From assembly GCA_024225635.1 (NCBI GenBank), contig JAAEMK010000069.1, forward strand, positions 1 through 55,331: a stretch of 55,331 bases of DNA, given 5' to 3'. The stretch is from Desulfobacteraceae bacterium (lineage in GTDB: Bacteria > Desulfobacterota > Desulfobacteria > Desulfobacterales > Desulfobacteraceae). The translations under genes and the position numbers were made by a program. The notes beneath the pieces were generated by a model. It was not told the origin of the DNA. It saw nothing but the letters and a program-made list of their open reading frames with translations, and made no database searches. Shown here in pieces: positions 41,933 through 50,665 of this stretch (position 1 is the stretch's first letter; every line of letters begins with the position of its first letter).

Positions 41933-43354
41933 ATGTACGATAGAATGCAGGAACTCGGGAAAGAACAGATGACCAGGATCCATGATGCATCCATGGATAT
42001 CCTGAAAAATACCGGGGTGGCCTTTAACGAGGACGAGGCCCTGGAGATTTTCAAGAAAAACGGTTTCAAGGTAGAGGGAAAAACGGTCTTTTTTGAGGAA
42101 AAGGATGTGGAGCAGGCCCTGAAGACCACGCCGAAACGGTTCAGGGTCCATGCCCGCAATCCTGAAAAGGATGTCGAGATCGGGGAGGACGATTTTGTGT
42201 TCGTACCCGGCTATGGCGCTCCCTATGTGATCACCCCCCAGGGTGAGCAGCAGGAGGCCACCATGGAGGATTACGACAATTTCTGCAAGCTGATTCACAC
42301 CTCCAGGCATATCGACATGAACGGCTGGATGATGGTGGAGCCCTCGGACATGCCCCACGAGACAGTTCATCTGGACCTGAATCTTTCCAACATCCTCCTG
42401 TGCGACAAGCCCTTTATGGGAAGCCCCGTATCAAGGCAGGGGGCGGTGGAAGGGCTCGAGATGGCCGGCATTGCCTGGGGCGGAAAAGAGAAGATCATGG
42501 ATAAGGTGGTATCGGTTTCCCTGATCAACTCCCTTTCTCCGTTGCAGTTCTCCGATGAGATGGCCGGTTCCCTTATCGAGCTTGCCCGCCACGGGCAGGC
42601 GTGTGTGGTCGCGTCCCTGATCATGGCCGGTGCCTCGGGACCCGTGACCCTGGATGGGGTTGCGGCCCTCCAGAATGCCGAGATACTGGCAGGCATCACC
42701 CTGTCCCAGCTGGTGCGGCAAGGTGCGCCCGTCGTTTATGGCTCCACCTCGTCGGCCATGGATATGAGGACGGGAGCCCTCTCCATCGGGGCGCCCGAGC
42801 TTTCCATGAACATCTCGTTCACGGCCCAAATGGCACGGTTCTACAACCTGCCCTCCCGCTCCGGCGGCGGATTGACAGATTCCCTCTTCCCGGATGCCCA
42901 GGCAGGGATCGAGTCGGCCCTGGCTCTTTATACGGCGGCAAGGAACGGTATCAACTTCATGCTTCACTCCTGCGGCATCCTTGGTTCCTACATTGCCATG
43001 AGCTATGAAAAATTCCTGCTGGACGAGGAAACCTGCGGGCTGGTTCGTCACATGCTCAGGCACACCCCGGTGAGCGATGAATCCATTGATGTGGAGATGA
43101 TAAAGAGTGTCGGCATCGGCGGCCAGTACCTGACCCATCCAAAGACCTTCAAGCTTTGCAGGACCGAGTTCTTCATGACCGACCTCATGGGCCGCATGAA
43201 CTATGATGCCTGGTCAAAGGCGGGCAAAAAACGGATCGACCAGGTGGCCGAGGACAGGGTGAGCCAGCGCCTGGCAGCCTATGAGCGGCCGGATATCGAT
43301 CCCGGCATCGAGAAGGATTTGACCGCCTATGTCGCTGCAAAGAAAAAGGGGTAG
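41933..43354 (+). CDS. Non-pyrrolysine MttB-superfamily methyltransferase (MtgB-like)
   Basis: This is a 473-residue cytoplasmic TIM-barrel enzyme of the trimethylamine methyltransferase superfamily. Recognisable blocks are LSNILLCDKPFMGSPVS, MAGASGPVTLDG, VYGSTSSAMDMRTGAL, SIGAPE and LPSRSGGGLTDSLFPDAQAG. The frame is uninterrupted by TAG, so it lacks the pyrrolysine of true MttB. Such proteins (MtgB for glycine betaine, MtpB for proline betaine, MtcB for carnitine) demethylate quaternary amines and pass the methyl group to a cognate corrinoid protein. The corrinoid protein and the tetrahydrofolate methyltransferase are encoded in the same operon. Glycine betaine to dimethylglycine is the most likely reaction, but other betaines cannot be excluded by sequence. 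AAAAGGAG precedes the ATG. Confidence 0.9.
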   Translation: MYDRMQELGKEQMTRIHDASMDILKNTGVAFNEDEALEIFKKNGFKVEGKTVFFEEKDVEQALKTTPKRFRVHARNPEKDVEIGEDDFVFVPGYGAPYVITPQGEQQEATMEDYDNFCKLIHTSRHIDMNGWMMVEPSDMPHETVHLDLNLSNILLCDKPFMGSPVSRQGAVEGLEMAGIAWGGKEKIMDKVVSVSLINSLSPLQFSDEMAGSLIELARHGQACVVASLIMAGASGPVTLDGVAALQNAEILAGITLSQLVRQGAPVVYGSTSSAMDMRTGALSIGAPELSMNISFTAQMARFYNLPSRSGGGLTDSLFPDAQAGIESALALYTAARNGINFMLHSCGILGSYIAMSYEKFLLDEETCGLVRHMLRHTPVSDESIDVEMIKSVGIGGQYLTHPKTFKLCRTEFFMTDLMGRMNYDAWSKAGKKRIDQVAEDRVSQRLAAYERPDIDPGIEKDLTAYVAAKKKG

Positions 43355-43421
43355 GGGGGAAAGAAACGGCTGGAAGAAAAACGAGCATGGCTTGAAGCTT
43401 TAACAAAGCAAAGGAGATCCC

Positions 43422-44981
43422 ATGGGCAGAGGGACGAAGATGGAAGATTTGATCAGAAAAGTGCTGGGGAACCACCTGGATATCCGGGTATTTTACGGCG
43501 CAACCCTTCTTGTGCTTCCCTTCATCCTTGTGGGGGGGCTCTTTCCTGAACTTATGGCAGCCGTCTCCGGCAGGGTGCTTGGTTATCTGACCCGGTCCTG
43601 GAGCTGGCTCTACCTTGCCAGTGTGAGCCTCTTCGCCTTTGTCTGCCTGGGGATCGCCCTCTCTCCTTTCGGAAGGGTGCGCCTGGGCCGGGACGATGAA
43701 GTGCCCGAGCACAGCAGAATCAGCTGGTTTTCCATGCTCTTTTCAGCAGGCATGGGTATCGGGCTTGTGTTCTGGGCCATTGCCGAGCCCATCTACCACT
43801 TCACGGGCCCCCCAAGGGGAGCGGGCAGTTCCCCGGAATCCGCCAGGATGGCCTTTGAGATCTTTTTTTTCCACTGGGGAATCCACGCCTGGGGCACCTA
43901 TGTGGCCGTGGGGCTTCCCCTGGCTTATTTCCAGTTCCGCAGGGGAAAGCCGGCGGTGATCTCCCAGTGCCTCACCCCCCTGTTAGGAGGGAGGGACGCT
44001 TCCTGCGGCAAGGTGGGCACCCTGGTGGATATCCTTGCGGTCTGGGCGACCATCATGGGGGTGGTTACCTCCCTGGGGCTGGGGGCGCTCCAGATCACGA
44101 GCGGGCTTGCCCATTCTGCCGGGATACCTGGAACCATCCTTTCCACCACGGTGATCATCACCGTGATCACCGTCATGTTCATTGCCTCGGCCCTGAGCGG
44201 GGTGAAGCGGGGGATCAAGTTTCTCTCCCTCCTGAATGTGACCCTGATGCTGATAATGCTCGGCTTCTTTGCCCTGTACGGTCCCTTCGGGTACCTGGTC
44301 CGGAGCTTTCTTGTGGGGTTTGGGGATTATTTGAGGGAGCTTGTCCCCCTGTCCACGAGCTTCGAGCTCTTTGACAACCTTGACTGGACCCGGACCTGGA
44401 CCGTGTTTTACTGGGCCTGGTGGATCGCCTGGGCGCCTTTTGTGGGGGCCTTTATCGCAACCATCTCACGGGGCAGGACCATCCGGGAGTTTGTGCTGGT
44501 GGTGATGATCGTTCCGGTGATCTTCTCTTTTGTCTTTGCAAGTTTTCTCGGGGGAACAGCCATCCATCTGGAACTGTTCCAGGGCATTGCCATTGGAGAG
44601 ATCGTTAGCAAAAGCGTTGAGGTTGCATTGTTTGAAACATTGAAGCATCTCCCGTTTTACGGGGTGCTGGCCCTTCTTGCCAATGTGCTGATCGCGTCGT
44701 TTTTCATCACATCGGCGGATTCGGCCACCTATGTGATCACCCGGTTCTCCACCGGAGGAAGGGGAGCCGAGAATAGAAAAATACGCAATCGGCTGATCGT
44801 TTTCTGGGGATTGCTCCTTGGGGGACTGGCCGTTGTGCTGATCTATTCAGGAGGGTTGAAGGCGCTCCAGACAGCCTCCATTGTCGGCGCGTTTCCATTT
44901 ATATTTGTAATGTACATGCTGCTTGCGTCAACCATCAAAGATCTTTTTACGCACAGCAAACCAACCAAAAAAAATATTTAA
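43422..44981 (+). CDS. BCCT-family transporter, second of the operon, canonical GMGIG motif
   Basis: This 519-residue protein has twelve predicted membrane helices. It differs clearly from the first BCCT and keeps the canonical motif: WFSMLFSAGMGIGLVFW, GMGIG at 110-114, followed by AEPIYHF. The family block FYWAWWIAWAPFVGAFIATI comes next, then SRGRTIRE. By analogy with BetP it should be a Na+- or H+-coupled importer of a quaternary amine. AAAGGAGATCCC precedes the ATG; a second ATG at 43440 is possible. It sits between the methyltransferase and the corrinoid-protein genes, so both transporters serve the demethylation pathway: either two substrates, or one importer and one exchanger for the demethylated product. 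Confidence 0.93.
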   Translation: MGRGTKMEDLIRKVLGNHLDIRVFYGATLLVLPFILVGGLFPELMAAVSGRVLGYLTRSWSWLYLASVSLFAFVCLGIALSPFGRVRLGRDDEVPEHSRISWFSMLFSAGMGIGLVFWAIAEPIYHFTGPPRGAGSSPESARMAFEIFFFHWGIHAWGTYVAVGLPLAYFQFRRGKPAVISQCLTPLLGGRDASCGKVGTLVDILAVWATIMGVVTSLGLGALQITSGLAHSAGIPGTILSTTVIITVITVMFIASALSGVKRGIKFLSLLNVTLMLIMLGFFALYGPFGYLVRSFLVGFGDYLRELVPLSTSFELFDNLDWTRTWTVFYWAWWIAWAPFVGAFIATISRGRTIREFVLVVMIVPVIFSFVFASFLGGTAIHLELFQGIAIGEIVSKSVEVALFETLKHLPFYGVLALLANVLIASFFITSADSATYVITRFSTGGRGAENRKIRNRLIVFWGLLLGGLAVVLIYSGGLKALQTASIVGAFPFIFVMYMLLASTIKDLFTHSKPTKKNI

Positions 44982-44996
44982 CACGGAGGAATAAAC

Positions 44997-45629
44997 ATGT
45001 CTGATCTAAAAACAATCACAGAGACACTGTTGACAGGAGACGGAGAGAAGGTTGTAGAATTGACACGGGCAGCCCTTGATGCCGGGATTGCAGCAAAGGA
45101 TATCCTCAACCAGGGACTGATCGCCGGTATGGACATCGTGGGCGAACGCATGGAGTCCGGGGAGATGTTTATTCCCGAGGTACTCATGGCTGCCCAGGCC
45201 ATGGGCGGCGCAGTGGAGATCCTCAAGCCGCTTCTTTCCGATGAGGATGCTGCCGGGGGAGGCACGATTGTTCTTGGGACCGTGAAGGGAGATCTCCACG
45301 ATATCGGCAAGAACCTTGTCTCCATGATGATGGAGAGCGCCGGATTCAAGGTGATCAACATGGGGGTCGACATCGAGCCCGACGCCTTTATCCAGGCCAT
45401 AAAGGATAACGATGCCGACATCCTTGCCCTGTCCGCCCTGCTCACCACCACCATGCCCATGATGGAGCAGACCATCAAGAGCGTTGAAGAGAGCGGGTTG
45501 AGGGACAAGGTCAAGATCCTTGTGGGCGGAGCGCCGGTGAACCAGAGTTTTGCCGATGAGATCGGTGCGGACGGCTATGCGCCGGATGCAGGTTCCGCAA
45601 GCAAGCTTGCCAAGCAGCTTATTGCCTGA
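44997..45629 (+). CDS. Corrinoid (B12-binding) methyl carrier protein
   Basis: This 210-residue protein has a helical cap domain (about 1-88: GLIAGMDIVGERMESGEMFI, then PEVLMAAQAM) and a Rossmann-like B12 domain. The lower-ligand histidine lies in GDLHDIGKN (98-106, DxHxxG), followed by LALSALLTTTMPMM and VGGAPV. It accepts the methyl group from the MttB-type enzyme as methyl-Co(III) and delivers it to the tetrahydrofolate methyltransferase encoded next. ACGGAGGA ahead of the ATG is a strong ribosome site. Oxidised corrinoid would need a RamA/RACo-type reductive activator, which is not in this window. Confidence 0.93.
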   Translation: MSDLKTITETLLTGDGEKVVELTRAALDAGIAAKDILNQGLIAGMDIVGERMESGEMFIPEVLMAAQAMGGAVEILKPLLSDEDAAGGGTIVLGTVKGDLHDIGKNLVSMMMESAGFKVINMGVDIEPDAFIQAIKDNDADILALSALLTTTMPMMEQTIKSVEESGLRDKVKILVGGAPVNQSFADEIGADGYAPDAGSASKLAKQLIA

Positions 45630-45708
45630 TTGACCCGGCATGATGGATGTTCACACTCGAATTGATGCTTTCATATTCGAGGAGCAAAAATATTAACGGA
45701 GGAAACCG

Positions 45709-46509
45709 ATGTTCACCGTAATTGGAGAGAGAATCAACACCACCCTTAAAAAGGTAAAGGCGGCCGTGACGGACAGGGACGCCGAATATATCAAGGACGA
45801 CGTAAAAAAACAGACCGAGGCCGGGGCAACCTATATCGATGTCAATGCCGGGGCCAGGATCGGCCATGAAGAGGAGGACATGCGCTGGCTTCTCAAGGTG
45901 GTCCAGGAGGCAACCGACCTGCCGCTGTGCCTTGACAGCCCCGATCCGGCCATCCTGGAGATGGCCTACGGCATGGTGGACAAGACTCCCATGGTTAACT
46001 CCATCAGTCTTGAGAAGGACAGGTTCGACGCCATGATTCCCTTTCTGAAAGGAAAAGAGTGCAAGATCATCGCCCTTTGCATGGATGACTCCGGCATGCC
46101 CAAGAGCTTTGAGGATATTGTGGGACGGGCTAAGAGTATTGTTGGGGAGCTGGAGAAAATCGGGTTTAAGCGGGACGACATCTTTATCGATCCCCTGATC
46201 CAGCCCATGAGCGTGGACAGCGGCAACGGGATGATGGTGATGAAGGCTGTCAAGGCCATCATGACCGATCTCGAAGGGGTTCACACCACCGGCGGGCTGT
46301 CCAACATCTCCTATGGTCTCCCCCAGCGCAAGATCATCAACCGGAATTTTCTCGTGATGATGATGGCCCACGGGTTTGACGCCGCCATCATGGATCCCCT
46401 GGACAAGGAGATCATGGCGGTGCTCAGGACCGCCGAGTTGCTCAAGGGCGAAGACAACTTCTGCATGAACTACCTCAAGGGGGTCAGGGCCGGCGATATC
46501 AAGGCATAA
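45709..46509 (+). CDS. Methyltetrahydrofolate:corrinoid methyltransferase (MtgA/AcsE-like)
   Basis: This 266-residue TIM-barrel enzyme belongs to the pterin-binding family. Features are IGERINTTLKKV at the N-terminus, GATYIDVNAGAR, LPLCLDSPDPAILE, DDIFIDPLIQPMSVDSGN and TTGGLSNISYGLPQRK. These contact the pterin and match AcsE and MtgA. It transfers the methyl group from the corrinoid protein to tetrahydrofolate, giving methyl-THF for the Wood-Ljungdahl pathway, which sulfate reducers run oxidatively. AACGGAGGAAACC precedes the ATG. Last gene of the operon; two hairpins follow. Confidence 0.93.
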   Translation: MFTVIGERINTTLKKVKAAVTDRDAEYIKDDVKKQTEAGATYIDVNAGARIGHEEEDMRWLLKVVQEATDLPLCLDSPDPAILEMAYGMVDKTPMVNSISLEKDRFDAMIPFLKGKECKIIALCMDDSGMPKSFEDIVGRAKSIVGELEKIGFKRDDIFIDPLIQPMSVDSGNGMMVMKAVKAIMTDLEGVHTTGGLSNISYGLPQRKIINRNFLVMMMAHGFDAAIMDPLDKEIMAVLRTAELLKGEDNFCMNYLKGVRAGDIKA

Positions 46510-46568
46510 GCCGCTTCGTTCCGTTGGCTGAAGCGGCCAACGGCGCGTAAGACTTCAGGTTTACGCGC
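46510..46568 (+). terminator. Two adjacent hairpins after the methyltransferase operon
   Basis: GCCGCTTC (46510-46517) pairs with GAAGCGGC (46530-46537), and GCGCGTAA (46543-46550) with TTACGCGC (46561-46568). They start three bases within or after the operon stop. No T-run, so probably a structural 3' end or Rho-dependent site. Confidence 0.45.
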
Positions 46569-46646
46569 TGTTGGCGTTCGGCCGCATCCTCCACATCCTC
46601 CACGATGTGCGGCTTATGTTTTGCAAATGCCTCCGGGGGAGCAGGG

Positions 46647-47333
46647 TTAGGCGGCCTTGTTCTCCTTGGGGCCATGGACGAACTCAAAGGGTGCCTCCTT
46701 GCTGCTCATACGGGTGATGGTCTCCAGGGGATTGTCGCCTGATTGCAGTTCGTTGTAGGTATCGGCGAGTTCTAACAGGTGATTCCAGTCCGAATCATTC
46801 GAATCGCCGTTCATGAACGACACAAGACTCATGCTGTTGGCTTTTGATTGAAGGGTTGTTGAAAAATCGAGGATCTGTGTGTTGGTAGCCAGGCGGTTGA
46901 AGGTGGCTTTGAACGCTTTGTCGTTGTTCAATTGCTTTTCAAGGTCTGCTTTTGCCGAAAATTTTTCTTTGATGACGATCTTTCCCTTGGCGTTCAATGA
47001 GAGGGACACCTTCTGGTCCTTGTCGATGCCAAGCGCCTCCATGGTTGATTCAAGGGCCGCTTTAACCGCTTCTTTATCGGAGTCGGCCACGGTCTGGAAA
47101 TCCTCCCTGGAAAGCCTGCCGGTGGGGGCAAGCCCCATGGCCTCCCGTTTCCTTGCAATGGGCACCTCCTTTGAGAGGGTCACCGTATCCTTCTTTATTG
47201 TTGAGCTTTCCTTGGGCGCGGCTTTGGCGGCTTCGGCTGTTTTGGCGGTGTCCGTTGTTTCTATGACGTTTTTGTTGTTGCTGTTATAGCGGTCATTGGT
47301 CTTGTATGCTTCTGTATTGTTGATACTTACCAT
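46647..47333 (-). CDS. Lys-rich soluble protein of unknown function
   Basis: This is a 228-residue protein without signal peptide or membrane helix. The N-terminal ~60 residues are low-complexity (Asn, Thr, Ala, Lys). Next comes an ordered part with REDFQTVADSDKEAVKAALE, VSLSLNAKGKIVIKEKF and LEKQLNNDKAFKATFNRLAT. That strand-helix pattern recalls small proteins found with flagellar or cell-envelope genes, but I cannot name a family. ATG 47333 follows TAAGGAGAAG. It is monocistronic, between the methyltransferase operon and the metal ABC genes. Confidence 0.55.
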   Translation of the reverse strand: MVSINNTEAYKTNDRYNSNNKNVIETTDTAKTAEAAKAAPKESSTIKKDTVTLSKEVPIARKREAMGLAPTGRLSREDFQTVADSDKEAVKAALESTMEALGIDKDQKVSLSLNAKGKIVIKEKFSAKADLEKQLNNDKAFKATFNRLATNTQILDFSTTLQSKANSMSLVSFMNGDSNDSDWNHLLELADTYNELQSGDNPLETITRMSSKEAPFEFVHGPKENKAA

Positions 47334-47536
47334 GAAATCTTCTCCTTAACGGGTGTTTAGTAAATCATTAATGCCCGCAAGATAAGCATATTTTGTGCCA
47401 TGTTTTAGATAAAAGAGGATTTTTCATGGAGAGCAGCCCGGGAGCCCTTGGGGTCCCGGGTTGCGCAGGTGTTAGGCAAAAGCGCCATGACCTGCATCCC
47501 CCGGGGCGGCAGAATTTGCCCGGCAAAAGTGCCTGT

Positions 47537-48391
47537 TCAGCTGCTTTTGACCAGGGCCTTGATCTTTTTAACCGAGATTACGCCAAGATAGGTGAGCCCC
47601 GCGATGACGATGATGACCGGACCGGTTGAAAGCCCCGTGGCATAGCTCACCCCAAGGCCCGCACAGTTGAACACCATGCAGAAAACGACGGACAGGGCCA
47701 TCATTTTTCCCATGCTGGTTGTGAACTTTCCGGCCACGGCAGGGGGGAGGGTCAGGAGGGCGATCACCATGACGATGCCCACGATTCTCACGAGCAGCAC
47801 AACGGTGAGGGCCGTGAGGCATAGAAGGAGAATATAGTATCGTGAGGCGTTGACTCCCCTGAGGGTGGCGTACTCGTCGTCAAAGCACACGGCCAGCAGT
47901 TTATTGAAAAACAGCACCGATGTCAGAAGTATGACGGTGTCCAGGCAGATCACCATGGTGATGTCATGGGGGGAGATGAGGAGAATATCCCCGAACAGAA
48001 AGCTTGAGATTTCGAAATAACCCGGGGTGAGATCGATGAACAGGAGGCCCGAGGCCATTCCAACGGCCCAGATGGCGCCGATCACCGTGTCCTCCCTCTC
48101 CTTTGCGTAGAGGCTGACAAACCCTGTGATGACCGCGGCGCCAAGGGCCGATACAATGGCCCCGTGGATGGGCTGTATGAAGGAGAGGCCCAGGACCTTG
48201 TTCATGTAAAGGGCCCCGCCGATTCCGCCAAAGGCCGAATGGGAGATGGCGCCAGCAAGATAGCTGATTCTCCTGGTGACCACGTAGGTGCCGATGACGC
48301 CAAAGGAGATGCTTGCGAAAATACCGACGATCAGGGCGTTCCTGAGGAACGCAAGGTCCGGATCCAAAAGGGCGCGGCAAAAATCAATCAT
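47537..48391 (-). CDS. ZnuB/MntB-type metal ABC transporter permease
   Basis: This is a 284-residue inner-membrane protein with eight to nine helices of the ABC-3 family. VVTRRISYLAGAISHSAFGG, then LLFIDLTPGYFEISSFLFGD, and LVRIVGIVMVIALLTLPPA are family hallmarks. It moves Zn2+, Mn2+ or Fe2+ delivered by a periplasmic binding protein. It overlaps the ATPase gene by eight bases. No binding-protein gene is adjacent in this window, so it must be encoded elsewhere or the pair uses another binding protein. Confidence 0.92.
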   Translation of the reverse strand: MIDFCRALLDPDLAFLRNALIVGIFASISFGVIGTYVVTRRISYLAGAISHSAFGGIGGALYMNKVLGLSFIQPIHGAIVSALGAAVITGFVSLYAKEREDTVIGAIWAVGMASGLLFIDLTPGYFEISSFLFGDILLISPHDITMVICLDTVILLTSVLFFNKLLAVCFDDEYATLRGVNASRYYILLLCLTALTVVLLVRIVGIVMVIALLTLPPAVAGKFTTSMGKMMALSVVFCMVFNCAGLGVSYATGLSTGPVIIVIAGLTYLGVISVKKIKALVKSS

Positions 48392-49142
48392 GGAAATGCC
48401 CCCTTTCGGTGCACCTGTGGTCGTGGCGGATCATCCTCAGGTCGTCGCCGTAGATATCCTTGATCAGGGTGCCGTCCATGGTAGTGGTGGGGTGGATCTT
48501 GATCTTGCGGTTGACGCAGATGACGCTCTTCACCACCTGGGAGGTGAACCCCAGGTCATGGGAAACAAGCAGGATGGTCATCCGGTCGTTGAGCTCCTTT
48601 AAGATCGAGAACAGGGCCAGTTCGGACTCCCGGTCAACGTTTGAGGTGGGTTCGTCCAGGAGCAGCAGTTCGGGATCGCTGCACAGCGCCCTTGCAATGA
48701 GGACCCGCTGCTTCTGCCCCCCCGAGAGCTGGCTGAAGTGGTTGGTGGTGTGTTCCTTCAGGTCCACCTCCTCAAGGGCTTTTTCAGCCTCGATCCTGTC
48801 CTGTCTGGAATACCTGCCCCAGAAGTTGCCGCCGAGACGCCCCATGAGTACGACATCCATGACCGTGACCGGGAACTGCATGTCCAGATGGGAATGCTGG
48901 GGCATGTATCCCACCCTGAGCCTGCTCTGTTCAGGGGGGCTGCCGAGGATCTCAATGGTTCCCGAGTCCGGCTTGAGAAGTCCCAGAAGCAGTTTCAACA
49001 GGGTTGTCTTTCCTCCGCCATTGGGGCCGACAATGGTTGCAAAATCCCTGTTTTTGACTTCGAGGGATACATTGTCGAGCACAAGGCCCCGGTTGTAGGA
49101 AAATGAGACATCCTCTAAAACGACTGCGTGATCTGACTTCAA
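48384..49142 (-). CDS. ZnuC/MntA-type metal ABC transporter ATPase
   Basis: From a TTG at 49142 the protein has 252 residues. Walker A is VGPNGGGKTTLLKLLLG, the signature LSGGQKQRVLIARAL, Walker B LLLLDEPTSNVD, and the switch histidine is in LLVSHDLGF. The C-terminus is histidine-rich (RHDHRC...HFHD), common in zinc-type ATPases. Two other in-frame starts (49196, 49238) have poor ribosome sites; GGAG eight bases before TTG 49142 and the KSDHAVVLEDVSF alignment favour that start. It powers the permease with which it overlaps. Confidence 0.92.
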   Translation of the reverse strand: MKSDHAVVLEDVSFSYNRGLVLDNVSLEVKNRDFATIVGPNGGGKTTLLKLLLGLLKPDSGTIEILGSPPEQSRLRVGYMPQHSHLDMQFPVTVMDVVLMGRLGGNFWGRYSRQDRIEAEKALEEVDLKEHTTNHFSQLSGGQKQRVLIARALCSDPELLLLDEPTSNVDRESELALFSILKELNDRMTILLVSHDLGFTSQVVKSVICVNRKIKIHPTTTMDGTLIKDIYGDDLRMIRHDHRCTERGHFHD

Positions 49143-49388
49143 TTTAACTGCTCCATATTTGTGTAACCGTTGATTTCCTGGATAGGAAAGTACCATAAAA
49201 TTTGGTTTAATGAAATCCGCTTGACAACCAGACGGCAAAAATATGAAAGTGGATCGTTTAAATTTTATAACAGGGGGAATGCCATCCCGGGCCCCGGGGA
49301 CACCGCCTGCTGCGGATCATCCCCCGGCCATGCCGGGTGCGCGGGCCCCGGCTTCTGCTGCGTAAATAATCATTAACTGAACAGGGCC

Positions 49389-49417
49389 TTGACACCTTAC
49401 GGGCCAACCGATAGTAT
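49389..49417 (+). promoter_or_regulatory. Sigma-70 promoter of the binding-lipoprotein gene pair
   Basis: TTGACA (49389-49394), 17 bases, TAGTAT (49412-49417). The -35 box is perfect and the -10 box matches 4 of 6. The leader to the ATG at 49494 is about 70 bases. The rest of the ~350-base region from 49143 to 49493 holds a GC-rich stretch with CCCGGG/GGGCCC motifs (49287-49352) and no gene that I can support. Confidence 0.6.
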
Positions 49418-49493
49418 CGAAAGATCTATTCAACGACCACAGGCCGTTTCAGCCACGGGGTGATATCCAACGCCTGCTCCGGGAGAGGAGCCC

Positions 49494-50618
49494 ATGAATA
49501 AATACGTGACATTTTCCGGTTTGGCAACCGCTGCCGCATTGTTTCTAATGGTGATCCTTTATGGATGCGACAAACCGGAGCCGTTAAAAATCGGTTTTTC
49601 CGGGTGTTTGACCGGCCGGCTTTCCGATCTTGGAACGGCCGGGAGGAACGGAGCGATCCTGGCCATGGAACAGGTCAACAGGACCGGGGGTATCCGGGGC
49701 CGGCCCGTGGAGTTGATCGTGAAGGATGACAAGCACGATCCCGAAACGGCCGTTGCCGTGGACAGGGAGCTCATGGATCTGGGGGTGGCCGCCATCATCG
49801 GCCACATGACAAGTTCCATGACCCTTGCAGCGCTTCCTCAGATCAACCGGGAAAAGATGGTCATGGTGGGGGCTACTGCAAGCACGGATGAGTTGAGCGG
49901 CATTGACGATTACTTTTTCAGGGTGATCGGTTCAAACACGGCCAGGGTCTATCTCATGGCCGACTATGTCGCAAGCAGGACCGATGCGAAAACCGTGGTC
50001 TGCCTCTTTGATCTGGGAAACAGATCCTTTTCCTGGCCCTGGTTCGTCGGCTTCAAGGAACAGTTTGAGAAATACCATGGGTGCAGGGTGGTTCCCATAA
50101 ACTTTAGTTCCACCAAGGATGTCTCCCACGAAGATCTCGTGGATGAAATCCTTGAAGCAAATCCCCAGGGCCTGCTTCTGGTTGCAAGCGCCCTCCATAC
50201 CGCAATTGTCTGTCAGCAGCTTAGAAAAAAAGGGTCAAAGATACCGGTATTCTCTTCCGAGTGGGCCCAGACAGGGGAACTGCTCCTCCAGGGCGGCAGG
50301 GCGGTGGAGGGAATGGTCTTCTTTCATTTCTTTGATCAGAACAGCAGGAAGAACCGCTATCTCGGTTTCAGGGACGATTATCTCGAAGCTTTTGGAGAGG
50401 AACCGGGGTTTGCGGCCATGTGTTCCTATGATGCCGCAACCCTGTTGATCAGCGCCCTTCAAAGGGCTGACAATTCCGCAAATCTTAAAAAGACAATCCT
50501 TGATCATCGGATAGTCGAGGGGCTTCAGGGGGATTTTGAACTCGATTTGCAAGGCGATGCCAAGCGGAACCATTACAGGATCATGGTCAGGGACGGCAGG
50601 TTCGTGACCGTGGAATAA
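49494..50618 (+). CDS. Leu/Ile/Val-type periplasmic binding lipoprotein, paralogue 1
   Basis: This is a 374-residue precursor with lipobox ending LYGC at Cys25, so it is anchored in a membrane. The mature part is a two-lobed type I periplasmic binding protein (Peripla_BP_6, LivJ-like). It shows IGFSGCLTGRLSDLGTAGRN, GAILAMEQVNRTGGIRGRPV, AAIIGHMTSSMTLAALPQIN and FFRVIGSN. No livHMGF permease or ATPase genes follow. Instead a close paralogue begins 47 bases downstream, so the pair may feed a remote transporter or act as ligand sensors. A sigma-70 promoter lies at 49389-49417. GGGAGAGGAGCCC precedes the ATG. Confidence 0.88.
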   Translation: MNKYVTFSGLATAAALFLMVILYGCDKPEPLKIGFSGCLTGRLSDLGTAGRNGAILAMEQVNRTGGIRGRPVELIVKDDKHDPETAVAVDRELMDLGVAAIIGHMTSSMTLAALPQINREKMVMVGATASTDELSGIDDYFFRVIGSNTARVYLMADYVASRTDAKTVVCLFDLGNRSFSWPWFVGFKEQFEKYHGCRVVPINFSSTKDVSHEDLVDEILEANPQGLLLVASALHTAIVCQQLRKKGSKIPVFSSEWAQTGELLLQGGRAVEGMVFFHFFDQNSRKNRYLGFRDDYLEAFGEEPGFAAMCSYDAATLLISALQRADNSANLKKTILDHRIVEGLQGDFELDLQGDAKRNHYRIMVRDGRFVTVE

Positions 50619-50665
50619 CTCCATGGTCCGGGCCTTACAAAACAGGATCTATATCGGGAGGTTGG

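Noticed and set aside
40497-41990. Long open frame on the minus strand (about 497 codons)
   Set aside because: It is antisense to the first BCCT gene. The composition is Gly/Pro/His-rich and without motifs, typical of a mirror frame.
41933-43354. Pyrrolysine-containing MttB
   Set aside because: The frame has no internal TAG. The only TAG is the terminal stop, after a normal-length protein; reading through it enters the leader of the next gene.
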